From: an uncultured Eubacteriales bacterium
Lineage (GTDB): Bacteria > Bacillota > Clostridia > Oscillospirales > Acutalibacteraceae
Reading direction: 5' to 3'
Length of the DNA stretch: 64,000 nt
NCBI GenBank assembly: GCA_900314355.1
Contig: OMUY01000016.1
Location: 104,713 to 168,712 of the forward strand
Positions 24,515-34,695 of this stretch are shown piece by piece. Positions within the stretch are counted from its first letter, which is position 1. Each line of letters starts with the position of its first letter. The notes under the pieces were generated by a model, which did not search any database, was not told the origin of the DNA, and saw only the letters and a list, made by a program, of their open reading frames with translations. The position numbers were made by a program, and so were the translations under genes.

Positions 24515-26551
24515 ATGAAATCAGAAAAGAAATTTTTGACTTGTATATTGCTCGCAGTTTTATTAACAGCTTTTTTTGCAGTGGCATCATTTGCCGCGGA
24601 CGGACAGGATTCAGCATCTACAGATGAACCCATTACTTCGTTCTCGGTCGATTTGAACGGAAACTCCGCCACGTCTACTGATCTCGGCGTGACAAAATGG
24701 TACAAGTCGTCGGACGGAAATTACTATATTTTCGCCAACGGAAAGACCGACAGAACAAATCTCAAGGTCTATTTTGATTCCACTGATTCCGTATTCGTCT
24801 CAGGAAAAGAGCTGAAGTCCGGTCAAGCCACAGACGTCTTTTCCGAGGGCGATAACTTTGTTTTGACATCCGGCGGCAAATCTTACAATCTCGTGTTTAT
24901 TGAGATGTCCAATTATCCTGCAATATTTATCAATACGCAATCAGGCACTCTTGATAATGTTTACGCGGACAAAGAATACAAAGAGCCGGGAAACATAGAG
25001 GTAATTGATTCCGACGGAAAAGACCTTTACAACGGCGCCCTTGACTATATAAAAGGCAGGGGCAACGAGACGTGGGGACATGATAAAAAGCCGTTCAATA
25101 TAAAGCTCGCGAAGAAAGCAAATCTCTTCAAAATGGGCAAATCAAAAAAATGGTGTCTTCTCGCAAATGCTACCGATAATACTCTTCTCAGAAATAAAAT
25201 AGGATACGAGATGGGTACAAAAATCGGACTTGATACGACGTCCGACGTAGTTCAGTTGAATCTTTACGTAAACGGAGAATATCTCGGAGCGTACACTATA
25301 ACTGAAAAAGTTGAGATTGGCGACAACAGGGTTGAAATCAGAGACCTTGAGGGCGATACCGAAAATCTGAACGCGGACGCTCTTGAGACTTATTCAAGGG
25401 GCGGCAGCGTAAATTCAATCGCGCCCAATTCCTATAAATATGTAAATATACCGACAGACCCCGACGATATCACCGGCGGATATCTTCTTGAACTCGATTA
25501 TCTTGACAGGTATCGTGCGGAAGTTTCGGGTTTCGTCACAGACAAAGGTCAGGGAGTAGTTATCAAATCCCCGGAATACGCTTCAAAAGCTCAGGTCGAA
25601 TACATCAGAAATTATTTCAACGAAGCTTACGAAGCCCTTTATTCTCCTACAGGATATAATTCAAAGGGAAAATATTACACCGATTATTTTGATATCGACT
25701 CTCTTGCACGTATCTATATAATTCATGAGTTCACTAAAACAGTTGACGTTTGCTCTTCAAGCTTCTATATCTATAAGGACGTAGGCGGAAAATTCTGTTT
25801 CGGACCTCTTTGGGATCTTGACCATTCGCTGAAATACTGGAATTCAAACCAGTCAAAAAGAGGAGTAGATATGGATCCCGCAGATCCTACAGGCTTTTAC
25901 GCAGCTAACAGCAACATGGTGTTAAACGCGGAGACTGTAACTCCAGAAGATTATTACAAATCGTTTGAAGCTCAGGCTTTGAATCACCTTGATTTCTGCG
26001 CCAAGGTAAAAGAAATATGGCAAAATGATTTCAGTCCTAATTACTCCGGCATAGCGTCTGATTTCGCTGAATACGCAGATGACTGCACTTCCATTGCCGT
26101 GGCGAACGCTTTGAGATGGAATGTATTTTCCACATCCGATCGGACGGCGGCTGCAGCGTCATATAAGAAAGAAACAGATGCTGTCGCCGATTTCATGAAT
26201 TCAAGATTCAATTTCCTGAACGACGCGTTTTCTTCAGACAGATATGAAATAAGGTACGACGTCAAGGGAATGAATAAGATAGCCGTCGATTCAAACGTAT
26301 ATTCAAGCGGCGATAAGGCGACGCTCAAAAATGTCGATTCGGACTATATTCTTCTCGGTTGGACTACAGAGCCCGAGGGGACAACCGCCATGTACGCTCC
26401 CGGCGATCAGTATACAGTGACCGGTGATACTGTTTTCTACGCTGTATACGGCGAAAAGAAAAAGCTGCACGTCAGATTATTTGAAAAAATATCTGCGTTT
26501 TTCAGTAAAATATATAAATTTTTCAAAAATCTGTTTTCAATAAAAAAATAA
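24515..26551 (+). CDS. Secreted CotH-kinase-family surface protein with InlB-type repeat
   Basis: The protein has 678 residues. A signal peptide covers about 1-28 (ASFAADG). The CotH kinase domain (about 130-530) shows KGRGNETWG, KPFNIKL, LLRNKIGYEMG, YTITEKVEIG and the active-site-like PLWDLDHSLKYW. An InlB B-repeat-like module (about 575-640, ILLGWTTEPEG) and a Phe-rich basic C-terminal helix (ISAFFSKIYKFFKNLF) follow. CotH of Bacillus is a protein kinase that phosphorylates spore coat proteins; here it is extracellular, target unknown. GAGG precedes the ATG. The next gene encodes a phosphodiester glycosidase/phosphatase protein. Confidence 0.85.
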   Translation: MKSEKKFLTCILLAVLLTAFFAVASFAADGQDSASTDEPITSFSVDLNGNSATSTDLGVTKWYKSSDGNYYIFANGKTDRTNLKVYFDSTDSVFVSGKELKSGQATDVFSEGDNFVLTSGGKSYNLVFIEMSNYPAIFINTQSGTLDNVYADKEYKEPGNIEVIDSDGKDLYNGALDYIKGRGNETWGHDKKPFNIKLAKKANLFKMGKSKKWCLLANATDNTLLRNKIGYEMGTKIGLDTTSDVVQLNLYVNGEYLGAYTITEKVEIGDNRVEIRDLEGDTENLNADALETYSRGGSVNSIAPNSYKYVNIPTDPDDITGGYLLELDYLDRYRAEVSGFVTDKGQGVVIKSPEYASKAQVEYIRNYFNEAYEALYSPTGYNSKGKYYTDYFDIDSLARIYIIHEFTKTVDVCSSSFYIYKDVGGKFCFGPLWDLDHSLKYWNSNQSKRGVDMDPADPTGFYAANSNMVLNAETVTPEDYYKSFEAQALNHLDFCAKVKEIWQNDFSPNYSGIASDFAEYADDCTSIAVANALRWNVFSTSDRTAAAASYKKETDAVADFMNSRFNFLNDAFSSDRYEIRYDVKGMNKIAVDSNVYSSGDKATLKNVDSDYILLGWTTEPEGTTAMYAPGDQYTVTGDTVFYAVYGEKKKLHVRLFEKISAFFSKIYKFFKNLFSIKK

Positions 26552-26608
26552 TTGAAGCGGAAAAATTTTATACCAACAAAAGACTATAGCAGGAAATGAG
26601 GTTTTTTT

Positions 26609-29600
26609 ATGAAAAAATCACTGAAGGCCCGCCTATCGATTCTTCTGGCTTTGATAATGCTTCTTACAAGCGTTATCCCTGTCACATCTATGGCGGAGAA
26701 CACGAATACCGACCCGGCAAATCCGACGATTGACACGTCCAAGCTCCCAAGCGGCAGTATTCTTACATCGCAGACGAATTACCCGATAGCGTCGGGAATT
26801 ACTGAGACTGACCTTATTTTAAACAACGCTCAGGGCACTAACCAGAAAAAGGCTTTTGTTCTGACTGTAAATCTCAACAATTCCACAACGGGCATCGTCG
26901 CATCGTATAACGACCATAACGGCAAAAAGCTCGGACTTCAGTCCACAAGAGACCAGGCGGCCGCGTACACGAGGGACACAGGAGTAAAGGTCGTCGGCGG
27001 CGTCAACGCATCGTTCTTCAATATGCAGACAGGCGCTCCTTCGGGACTTTTCATTATGGACGGCGTCAAATATCAGGACTGTGATTCTAATTACAGGGGC
27101 GTTTTCGCTATAATGAAAGACGGTTCGTACAGGATATTCCCGAATAACCCCGACAGTTCTGTAATTTCGGACATTGAGCAGGCTACCGCAGGTATTCCGA
27201 TTGTCATTAATTCACAGTTCACATCGGCTGTTACGGAAAATTCATATGCGACGGGATCCGATGTTCCCAGAACGGCTGTCGGCGTTAAGCCGGACGGAGA
27301 AGTTGTTTTCTACGTAGTTGACGGACGTCAGGCTCCCTCTTCATGCGGACAGACATACGCCGAAGTTGCGAATACAATGATGGCTATGGGATGCACCGAC
27401 GTCATCAATTTCGACGGCGGCGGATCCTCAACATTTCTTTCAAGACGTGAAGGCGAAGAACTTGATTGTCACAATTCACCTTCCGACGGCAACGAAAGAA
27501 GAGTTTCTTCTTCATTCCTTATCACAAGTACAGCTAAACCCTCCGGAACTTTTGATCACGCCGTACTTCTTCCCAATAACAAATATTACACTCCCGGTTC
27601 CGAAATTCAATTTACGGCTTCAGGCGTTGATTCTTCGGGAGCGGCCGTCTCGCTTCCCGAAAACGGAAAATTCGTCCTTGACGAGCAATCTGAAAGCGGA
27701 ATAGGCTCTATCGACGAAAATACGGGACTTTTCAAAGCCGATGATAAAAAGACAGGCAAAGTAGTTGTCGATTACATCGTCGACGGAAAAATAACTGGTT
27801 CTATTTCAAATGAAATAGTAATCCCCGACAAATTCTATGTTCCATCTCAAGACGTATCTCTCGGATACGATGTTGACACTACTTTCTCTCTTCAGGCTCT
27901 TTATAAGTCTATAGAGGTAAATCAGAAAGACGGCGACATAGTTTGGACAGCTGTCGATTCATCCGGAAACGATATTATTGACAAGGCGTTTTCATCTCAT
28001 GACGGACTTACTCTTCACACTATCGATTCGACAGAAATGGTTCAGGGCGTTTTGACCGCGACAAGCAAGTTTAACGAGTCCGTAAAATCGGATATCAATA
28101 TTGTCATCGGCGCAAAACCCAATGTTTTATACGATTTCGAGTATACGACAGATGAATCCGCAAAGGGTACGGATAAATATGTTCCGTCGCTTTCATTCCC
28201 GAATATATATCAGGACGGCTATCCGACTTACGTTTCTATTTATCAGGCCGGCTATCCGCTTGCGGGATGGATAAACACAGCTTTAAACGACAGACAGAAT
28301 TCAATGAAAGTCAGCGCTGTTTCGTCGGATGACGGCGAGCCTGTACGTTTCGGCAATAAATCGCTGCGAATTGATTTTGACTTTACGTCATACAATGCCA
28401 GCTCCAACGCGAACTTCTACCTCAGAGACACTCATCCTGACACATTCTACGGTAAGCCTACGGCAATCGGATGTTGGATCTATATTCCCGAAGGGGCGCT
28501 CGGAAGCGGCGTTCATCTTTATCTTAACTGTGGCTCTTACACAAAGACAGATGCAACTGACCATGAAGCGCAATATAATGAGGAAGGCAACTTCTATTAC
28601 AAATATAATAAGTTTGTCTATAAGGAGCTGAAAGTTGACACCAATAAATCCGGCTGGCAGTATTGTGAGATGGATCTCACATCTGATGAGTTCGCTTCTC
28701 TTGATACTTATCTGTATCAGGGCGCCGGACTTTTCTGGGTTTCATTCCAGAGAGCCGGAAGTGCGGAAAACATGCCTACTGCGGCTCATGTATACCTTGA
28801 CAACTGGACTTTAATTTACGGCGCTAACACAGACGATACAGGCAGCCCCGAGATTACAAGCGTTAACGCGGGCGGCGAAGAAATAAAGGACGGCGAGACA
28901 GTTCTCACATCAAATACAAATACATTCAAGGCGAGCTACAAAGACGCTGAAGGCAAATATGCCACAGGCATCGACGATTCCGCCTGCAGAATGTTGATTG
29001 ACGGAGTTGACGTCACAAGCAAGTGTTATGTAAACGAGCCTGATGACGAGATGTATTACTACGACGCGCAACTTCCCAACGGCGTTCATTCTATTACAAT
29101 TCAAGCGGCTGACAAATTCGGAAATGTCTCAACCGTAACAAGAGATTTCACAGTTAAGTCAGATGAAGAGCAGACTATTAAAACTGCCGAATTTAAGGCG
29201 GTAGACGATAACCCGGTACTCGGAAGAACATATTCTATGAACGTGTCGTCCGATGACATTTCAAGTCTCACGGAGGCGGATGTCAGCGTAAAGATACTTT
29301 CTTCATTCGTAAAATACTGGAGAGATTTCACCGTAACTCCTTCCGCGAATTACGAGCTTGACGGCACTCCTCATTACAGCGACATCAACGATACAATAAA
29401 CTTCAAAGTAAAAAGAAAAGCAGATGCCGACACATCAAAAGACGACGGCACCGCGGCGACGCTTTCAATTAACGTTCCTGCCGACGTTCCCGAGGATACG
29501 AGCGTAACTTACAAGATTCAGAAAGGAGCTCTCACATTCTCCGACGGAACACTCGGTTCGTTCGGCGGCATAGTAACATCAAAAGTTGACGCTCCTCTTC

Positions 29601-31879
29601 ATGTCACATCCGACGTATTTACAGTCGGACAGGAAAACGCCAATTTCTACGTAAAAGATTCGGACGGCAATCCTGTAACAGGCGCTTACCTTTATAACTC
29701 GGCGGATAATTCTGTAATAGGAACGACAGATTCCGAGGGCAAAGTCACAACCGCGCTCTTCCTCGACGCAGTAACTTCGTTCAGTGTTTACGCCAAGAAG
29801 GATACAGATACGTCGTTTATCTATACGAGCCAGTCGTACAAAGCCGGCGGAAATGAAGACGCTTCTCCGATGTACGTCGTTGAAAACGCCTCCGAAAATC
29901 CTTCCACCACGCAGTCGTTCGGATGGTACGCGAATCCGCTCAAAGCAAAACATGCGGCCTTAGCTCTCTATGCGGAAAAATCCGCGTATGATAAAGACGG
30001 CGAATCGGCATTTAAGACTGCCGACGGCAGGAGCGTTTTGACCGAGATGAAATCATCGGGATCCGCTTCTACCAACTATACGGTTCTTGAAAATACCGTA
30101 ACTATTACAGGACTTAAACCTGATACGGAATATGTCGCGAAAGTAGGCGACGGCGAGACATTCTCGGATATCAAGACTTTCACGACCGATAACCCCGGCG
30201 TAGATACAAATTTCTTCGTAATCGGCGATACTCAGGCGAATGATACGACAAATACGGATCTTATCACTAAATATCTTTCGGAATCCGGAGTAAAATACGC
30301 GTTCGGAACGCAGCTCGGCGACGCGTGCGACAACGGCGGAGACTACGGAATGTGGACGAAAATCAACAAAGTCTTCTCAGACGGATTCCTCGGAAATACC
30401 GATACAATTCACGTTCTCGGCAATCACGAGTATTACGGAGATGATAACGCTATAAACGCCGCGAATTATTTCGATTTTCCCGGAAAGACGGAAGAAAAAG
30501 CTCCTATCGTTTACTCTGTGACTTACGGCAATGTATATGTAGCCGTAGTGGATTACTGTACAAGCGCGTCCGATTATCAGAAAGCGGCAGACTGGATTAA
30601 ATCCGACGCCGCAAACGCAAAATCAGTTTGGAAGATTCTTGTAATGCATCAGCCCATTTACTACACCAACCCCGGAGTAGGCAACGAGAAACTTCACGAT
30701 ATATTTGTTCCTATGATAGACGAGGTCGGAATTGATTTCGTATTCGCAGGTCACGATCATTCTTATGCGAGAACAAAGGCCATGATCGGCGATAAGCTTG
30801 ACAGTAACGGAACTACTTACGTTATTTCCGGCTCGACAGGCGAGAAGTCGTATTCGGCAATCAACAACCCGGCGTTCAACTTTGAAGTAATCAGAGGTAA
30901 AGACGCCGCCGAGGAGTACAACGCTACTTTCATCACGGTAAACGCTACCGATACGGAGTTTACCATGACTACATACGATATGACCGGTTCTGACGAGTCA
31001 GGCAATCCGACAGTTCAGATACTCGACTCCTACACAAAGAAAAAGACAGAATGTACTCATGATTACGTATTGAACGGTGATAAACTTATCTGCGATAAGT
31101 GCGGCAAGCAAATCGGCGTATCCGGCTACACGGGATTCCTCAAAACAACAGACGGCAATGTCCGCTATTATATCGACGGAGCCGCTAAGAAGGGCTGGTT
31201 CACTCATAACGATAAGAACTACTACTTCAACGATGAAGGAAACGCGGTAGACGGTTCTCAGCAAATTGACGGCTATAATTATACTTTCAAAGACCATATA
31301 CTTGTAAGAGGAGACCTTGTCCAGATTACAAAGAATCATAACGGAGTAGATTATAAAGCCTACGGCTATATCTTCGCCGGACAGTGGCAGAAAGGCTGGA
31401 TTCAGATTGACGACGACTGGTATTACTTCTACTGGCGTTTGACAAAGACAATGCCCGACGGCTCAAAAGCTTATCTTTGTGCAACAAATAGGAAGCCTTA
31501 CGCAACGGCATCAGGCAAATTCGGCATCAAGGATTCGGGAAGCTCCTACACATATTATTATACGTTTGACAAAAACGGCAAATATGTGACAGGCGCGTTC
31601 GTAGATACCGATGAAGGCACATTCTACGCTGTTGAAGAGTTCAAGAAACTCTACGGATGGCAGACAATCAATGACAAGACTTACTACTTCGATCCTGAGA
31701 CAGGATATGAGGCTAAAGGCGATGTCGTTATCGACGGTCAGTCATATCATTTCAGTTCCGAAGGCGTTCTGAACGGAGCCGAACCCTCGACATTCGGAAT
31801 TAAAGGTTTCTGGCAGAGATTTGTTGAGTTTATCAATAAGATAGTCAAGTTCTTCTATAAACTGACACATCTGTTCTGA
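26609..31879 (+). CDS. Giant secreted phosphodiester glycosidase-metallophosphoesterase with cell-wall-binding repeats
   Basis: The protein has 1756 residues. Order: signal peptide (1-29); NAGPA-type phosphodiester glycosidase (about 85-307, VVGGVNASFFNM, VNFDGGGSST-like INFDGGGSSTF); Ig-like region; carbohydrate-binding-like region (about 507-740); Ig-like and cohesin-like modules (about 748-1085); purple-acid-phosphatase N-domain (about 1090-1203); calcineurin-like metallophosphoesterase (about 1204-1450) with GDTQ, LGDACD, GNHEYYG, MHQP and GHDHSY; choline-binding-type wall repeats (about 1504-1720, e.g. KKGWFTHNDKNYYFNDEG); and a Phe-rich C-terminal helix. NAGPA removes a sugar from a phosphodiester-linked sugar; the second domain could remove the exposed phosphate. 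Module limits are approximate. GAGG precedes the ATG. Confidence 0.85.
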   Translation: MKKSLKARLSILLALIMLLTSVIPVTSMAENTNTDPANPTIDTSKLPSGSILTSQTNYPIASGITETDLILNNAQGTNQKKAFVLTVNLNNSTTGIVASYNDHNGKKLGLQSTRDQAAAYTRDTGVKVVGGVNASFFNMQTGAPSGLFIMDGVKYQDCDSNYRGVFAIMKDGSYRIFPNNPDSSVISDIEQATAGIPIVINSQFTSAVTENSYATGSDVPRTAVGVKPDGEVVFYVVDGRQAPSSCGQTYAEVANTMMAMGCTDVINFDGGGSSTFLSRREGEELDCHNSPSDGNERRVSSSFLITSTAKPSGTFDHAVLLPNNKYYTPGSEIQFTASGVDSSGAAVSLPENGKFVLDEQSESGIGSIDENTGLFKADDKKTGKVVVDYIVDGKITGSISNEIVIPDKFYVPSQDVSLGYDVDTTFSLQALYKSIEVNQKDGDIVWTAVDSSGNDIIDKAFSSHDGLTLHTIDSTEMVQGVLTATSKFNESVKSDINIVIGAKPNVLYDFEYTTDESAKGTDKYVPSLSFPNIYQDGYPTYVSIYQAGYPLAGWINTALNDRQNSMKVSAVSSDDGEPVRFGNKSLRIDFDFTSYNASSNANFYLRDTHPDTFYGKPTAIGCWIYIPEGALGSGVHLYLNCGSYTKTDATDHEAQYNEEGNFYYKYNKFVYKELKVDTNKSGWQYCEMDLTSDEFASLDTYLYQGAGLFWVSFQRAGSAENMPTAAHVYLDNWTLIYGANTDDTGSPEITSVNAGGEEIKDGETVLTSNTNTFKASYKDAEGKYATGIDDSACRMLIDGVDVTSKCYVNEPDDEMYYYDAQLPNGVHSITIQAADKFGNVSTVTRDFTVKSDEEQTIKTAEFKAVDDNPVLGRTYSMNVSSDDISSLTEADVSVKILSSFVKYWRDFTVTPSANYELDGTPHYSDINDTINFKVKRKADADTSKDDGTAATLSINVPADVPEDTSVTYKIQKGALTFSDGTLGSFGGIVTSKVDAPLHVTSDVFTVGQENANFYVKDSDGNPVTGAYLYNSADNSVIGTTDSEGKVTTALFLDAVTSFSVYAKKDTDTSFIYTSQSYKAGGNEDASPMYVVENASENPSTTQSFGWYANPLKAKHAALALYAEKSAYDKDGESAFKTADGRSVLTEMKSSGSASTNYTVLENTVTITGLKPDTEYVAKVGDGETFSDIKTFTTDNPGVDTNFFVIGDTQANDTTNTDLITKYLSESGVKYAFGTQLGDACDNGGDYGMWTKINKVFSDGFLGNTDTIHVLGNHEYYGDDNAINAANYFDFPGKTEEKAPIVYSVTYGNVYVAVVDYCTSASDYQKAADWIKSDAANAKSVWKILVMHQPIYYTNPGVGNEKLHDIFVPMIDEVGIDFVFAGHDHSYARTKAMIGDKLDSNGTTYVISGSTGEKSYSAINNPAFNFEVIRGKDAAEEYNATFITVNATDTEFTMTTYDMTGSDESGNPTVQILDSYTKKKTECTHDYVLNGDKLICDKCGKQIGVSGYTGFLKTTDGNVRYYIDGAAKKGWFTHNDKNYYFNDEGNAVDGSQQIDGYNYTFKDHILVRGDLVQITKNHNGVDYKAYGYIFAGQWQKGWIQIDDDWYYFYWRLTKTMPDGSKAYLCATNRKPYATASGKFGIKDSGSSYTYYYTFDKNGKYVTGAFVDTDEGTFYAVEEFKKLYGWQTINDKTYYFDPETGYEAKGDVVIDGQSYHFSSEGVLNGAEPSTFGIKGFWQRFVEFINKIVKFFYKLTHLF

Positions 31880-31916
31880 AAGCAAAGCTTTTGAATTCCG
31901 AGATAAGTAGATAAAA

Positions 31917-31950
31917 ACGAGCCGGAGGTAAAATTCCGGCTCGTCTTTTT
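31917..31950 (+). terminator. Terminator of the giant surface protein gene
   Basis: ACGAGCCGGA (31917-31926) pairs perfectly with TCCGGCTCGT (31935-31944), followed by CTTTTT. Confidence 0.9.
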
Positions 31951-32146
31951 GCAGTTTCGCGCCGGCGTCTTTTCCGCGGCGTAATATCTTCATTTCAGTT
32001 ATAGTCAAATAGAAGATTTCGATAAAAAAACAATAGGACGGAAATCGTTTTAATTTTAAACGGCGTTTTTGACAGTTTTTCCTCGTTGAGAAATAAAAAG
32101 CTTGTTTTATTAAAATGAAAAATCCGGAAAAACCGATTGATTAAAT

Positions 32147-32174
32147 AAAAAAAACAGGCGAAAAATTTCGTCTG
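32147..32174 (-). terminator. Terminator of the glycolytic run (downstream of gpmI)
   Basis: On the minus strand CAGACGAAA pairs with TTTCGCCTG (one mismatch) and eight T follow (32154-32147). T-rich sequence on the other side may allow bidirectional action. Confidence 0.75.
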
Positions 32175-32207
32175 TCTTTTTATTATTTATTTTGGAAGTA
32201 TTATTAC

Positions 32208-33728
32208 TCAGTCTTTGATAAGGCATCTGCCCGTCATTTCCTTTGGCTGTTCGAGACCCATCATGTGAAGGAGAGTGGGGCACAAGTCGCAGAGTCTGCC
32301 TCCTTGTACCAAAGCCTTGACTTTGTGATTTACAACGATTAATGGAACGAGGTTTGTCGTGTGAGCCGTGAAAGGAGTTCCGTCCTTTTCCATCATTTTA
32401 TCCGCGTTGCCGTGATCTGCGGTTATTAGCATCTCACCGCCCATTTTTGTAATCGAGTCGACTACTCTGCCCAAGCATTCGTCAACCGTTTCCACGGCCT
32501 TTACGGCGGCGTCAAATACGCCTGTGTGACCTACCATATCGCAGTTGGCGAAGTTTAATATAATTGCGTCATACTTGCCGGATTCAATCGCGACAACTAT
32601 TTTGTCCGTGACCTCGTAAGCCGACATCTCCGGCTGCATGTCGTAAGTCGCGACTTTCGGGGAATTTACAAGTATTCTGTCCTCGCCTTCGTACTGTTTT
32701 TCAACTCCGCCGTTAAAAAAGAAAGTTACATGAGCGTATTTTTCCGTCTCGGCGATTCTGAGCTGAGTCATGCCGAGCTTTGAAATATATTCGCCGAACG
32801 TGTTAACCAAAGTCTCGGGCTTGAACGCGACATGTACGTTTGGCATAGTTGCGTCGTACTGCGTCATAGTCGTGAAGTAGAGGTCGTTTATCATCGGTCT
32901 CTCAAAGCCGCTGAAATCCGGGTCTACGAAAATTCTCGTAATCTGTCTCGCTCTGTCCGGACGGAAGTTTATGAAAATTACGCTGTCGCCGTCTTTAATC
33001 GGACTGTAGTTCTCATTTACAGATGGAATTACAAATTCATCTGTTACTTTGTCGGCGTAAGATTTTTTCATAAGCTCAACGCCGCTTGTGAATTTATTTC
33101 CCTCACCTTTCGCGATAGCGTTGTAAGCTTTCTGCTCGCGGTCCCAGTTTTTGTCTCTGTCCATCGCGTAGTAACGCCCTTCTATCGTTCCGATTGAGCC
33201 TGCGCCTATTTCTTTCAGTTTGTCTTCGAGTTCAGCGATATATTCTACGCCTGACTCTGGAGGAGTATCTCTGCCGTCCATGAAACAGTGGACGAATATT
33301 TTTTCAAGTCCGTTTAGTTTTGCGAGTTTAACTGCCGCGTATAGGTGTGTATTGTGCGAATGTACTCCGCCGTCAGAAAGAAGACCGAAAATATGCAGAG
33401 CGCCGCCGTTTTTTTTCGCATGATCCACAGCGCCCAACATAGCCTCATTTTTAAAGAAATCGCCGTCATCAATAGATTTTGAAATTCTCGTAAGTTCCTG
33501 ATAGACTATTCTGCCGGCGCCGATATTTGTATGACCTACTTCAGAATTTCCCATCTGACCGTCCGGAAGACCAACGTCAAGCCCAGACGCTCCAATAAGA
33601 GTATGCGGACATTCGGCCAAAAGTCTGTCGATGTTGGGCTTTTTCGCCTTTCTGATTGCGTTGCCAAAATCGTCGTGGTTATATCCGAACCCGTCCATTA
33701 TGCAGAGCAGATAAGGTTTTTTTGCCAT
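32208..33728 (-). CDS. gpmI: 2,3-bisphosphoglycerate-independent phosphoglycerate mutase
   Basis: The protein has 506 residues, full length. The alkaline-phosphatase-superfamily metal motif is LCIMDGFGY; the phosphoserine nucleophile lies in DGQMGNSEVGHTNIG. HCFMDGRDTPP and TADHGNADKM supply other metal and active-site residues. It interconverts 3- and 2-phosphoglycerate with Mn2+. It follows tpiA, with a terminator-like hairpin in the spacer. Confidence 0.97.
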   Translation of the reverse strand: MAKKPYLLCIMDGFGYNHDDFGNAIRKAKKPNIDRLLAECPHTLIGASGLDVGLPDGQMGNSEVGHTNIGAGRIVYQELTRISKSIDDGDFFKNEAMLGAVDHAKKNGGALHIFGLLSDGGVHSHNTHLYAAVKLAKLNGLEKIFVHCFMDGRDTPPESGVEYIAELEDKLKEIGAGSIGTIEGRYYAMDRDKNWDREQKAYNAIAKGEGNKFTSGVELMKKSYADKVTDEFVIPSVNENYSPIKDGDSVIFINFRPDRARQITRIFVDPDFSGFERPMINDLYFTTMTQYDATMPNVHVAFKPETLVNTFGEYISKLGMTQLRIAETEKYAHVTFFFNGGVEKQYEGEDRILVNSPKVATYDMQPEMSAYEVTDKIVVAIESGKYDAIILNFANCDMVGHTGVFDAAVKAVETVDECLGRVVDSITKMGGEMLITADHGNADKMMEKDGTPFTAHTTNLVPLIVVNHKVKALVQGGRLCDLCPTLLHMMGLEQPKEMTGRCLIKD

Positions 33729-33768
33729 TTTATTTTCTCTCCCTTTTTAATTGTGATTTGCTGTTATT

Positions 33769-33795
33769 AAAAAGCCCGAACATTCAAGTCCGGGC
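33769..33795 (-). terminator. Partial terminator between tpiA and gpmI
   Basis: On the minus strand GCCCG (33795-33791) pairs with CGGGC (33778-33774), followed by TTTTT. The stem is only five base pairs with a 12-base loop, so it probably attenuates rather than stops. Confidence 0.5.
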
Positions 33796-33804
33796 AAAAT
33801 CAAA

Positions 33805-34572
33805 TTATTTGCTTGCGGCTTTTACTATTATCGAAAAATCCTGAGCTTTGAGCGAAGCTCCGCCGATAAGTCCGCCGTCTACGTCAGGTTGAGCGAGAAG
33901 CTCGTCGCAGTTTTTGGCGTTCATTGAACCGCCGTACTGAACGGTGAACGCGTCTGCATCAGCCTTAGAATAAAGTTCGGAAATTAAAACTCTGATTACG
34001 TGGTTGACCTCGTTAGCCTGCTCGGGAGTAGCTGTTTTTCCCGTGCCGATAGCCCAAACCGGCTCGTAAGCGATTATAATATTCTTGAGTTCTTCGCTTG
34101 TCACTCCCTGAAGAGCGATTTTTGTCTGCATTCTGACTACTTCGTCAGTTACGCCCTGCTCTCTCTGCTCGAGTCTTTCGCCTACGCAGAGTATTACTTT
34201 AAGACCAGCGTCAAGAGCGGCTCTTACTCTTTTGTTTACCGTCTCGTCAGTTTCTCCGAAATACTGTCTTCTCTCGGAATGGCCTATGATGACATAAGGA
34301 ACGCCAACTTCAGTGAGCATTTTAGCGGAAACCTCGCCGGTGAACGCTCCGGATTCAGCCCAGTGAACATTTTCAACGCCTATTTCAATGTTAGAACCTT
34401 TTGCAGCGTCGAGAGCCGCGAAAACGTCAATATAAGGCACGCATAATATAACTTTGCAGTCAGCTCCGGCTACGAGGGGCTTCATTTCGTTTATGAGAGC
34501 CGTTGTCTCAGACGGCGTCTTGTTCATTTTCCAGTTGCCGGCAATTACGGCAGCTCTTTTTGACTTGTCCAT
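33805..34572 (-). CDS. tpiA: Triosephosphate isomerase
   Basis: The protein has 255 residues. GNWKMNKT carries the catalytic Lys, IIGHSERR the catalytic His, AYEPVWAIGTG the catalytic Glu, and YGGSMNAKN and GGASL the phosphate-binding loops. It interconverts dihydroxyacetone phosphate and glyceraldehyde 3-phosphate. It sits between pgk and gpmI; a strong AGGA site precedes the ATG. Confidence 0.98.
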   Translation of the reverse strand: MDKSKRAAVIAGNWKMNKTPSETTALINEMKPLVAGADCKVILCVPYIDVFAALDAAKGSNIEIGVENVHWAESGAFTGEVSAKMLTEVGVPYVIIGHSERRQYFGETDETVNKRVRAALDAGLKVILCVGERLEQREQGVTDEVVRMQTKIALQGVTSEELKNIIIAYEPVWAIGTGKTATPEQANEVNHVIRVLISELYSKADADAFTVQYGGSMNAKNCDELLAQPDVDGGLIGGASLKAQDFSIIVKAASK

Positions 34573-34695
34573 ATTAAATATATCCTCCGTTTATTTAAAA
34601 CACATCGGAAAAAATACCCGATAAAAACGTATTTAAAACGGCGAAGCAACTTATAAATATTTTTCTGCCCGCCGTTTAAATTGCCGTATTATAAA

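Larger units (their letters stand above)
31880..32207. other. Convergent intergenic region
   Basis: It holds the plus-strand terminator (31917-31950) and the minus-strand terminator of gpmI (32147-32174). Nothing else is recognised in the AT-rich stretch between them. Confidence 0.7.
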
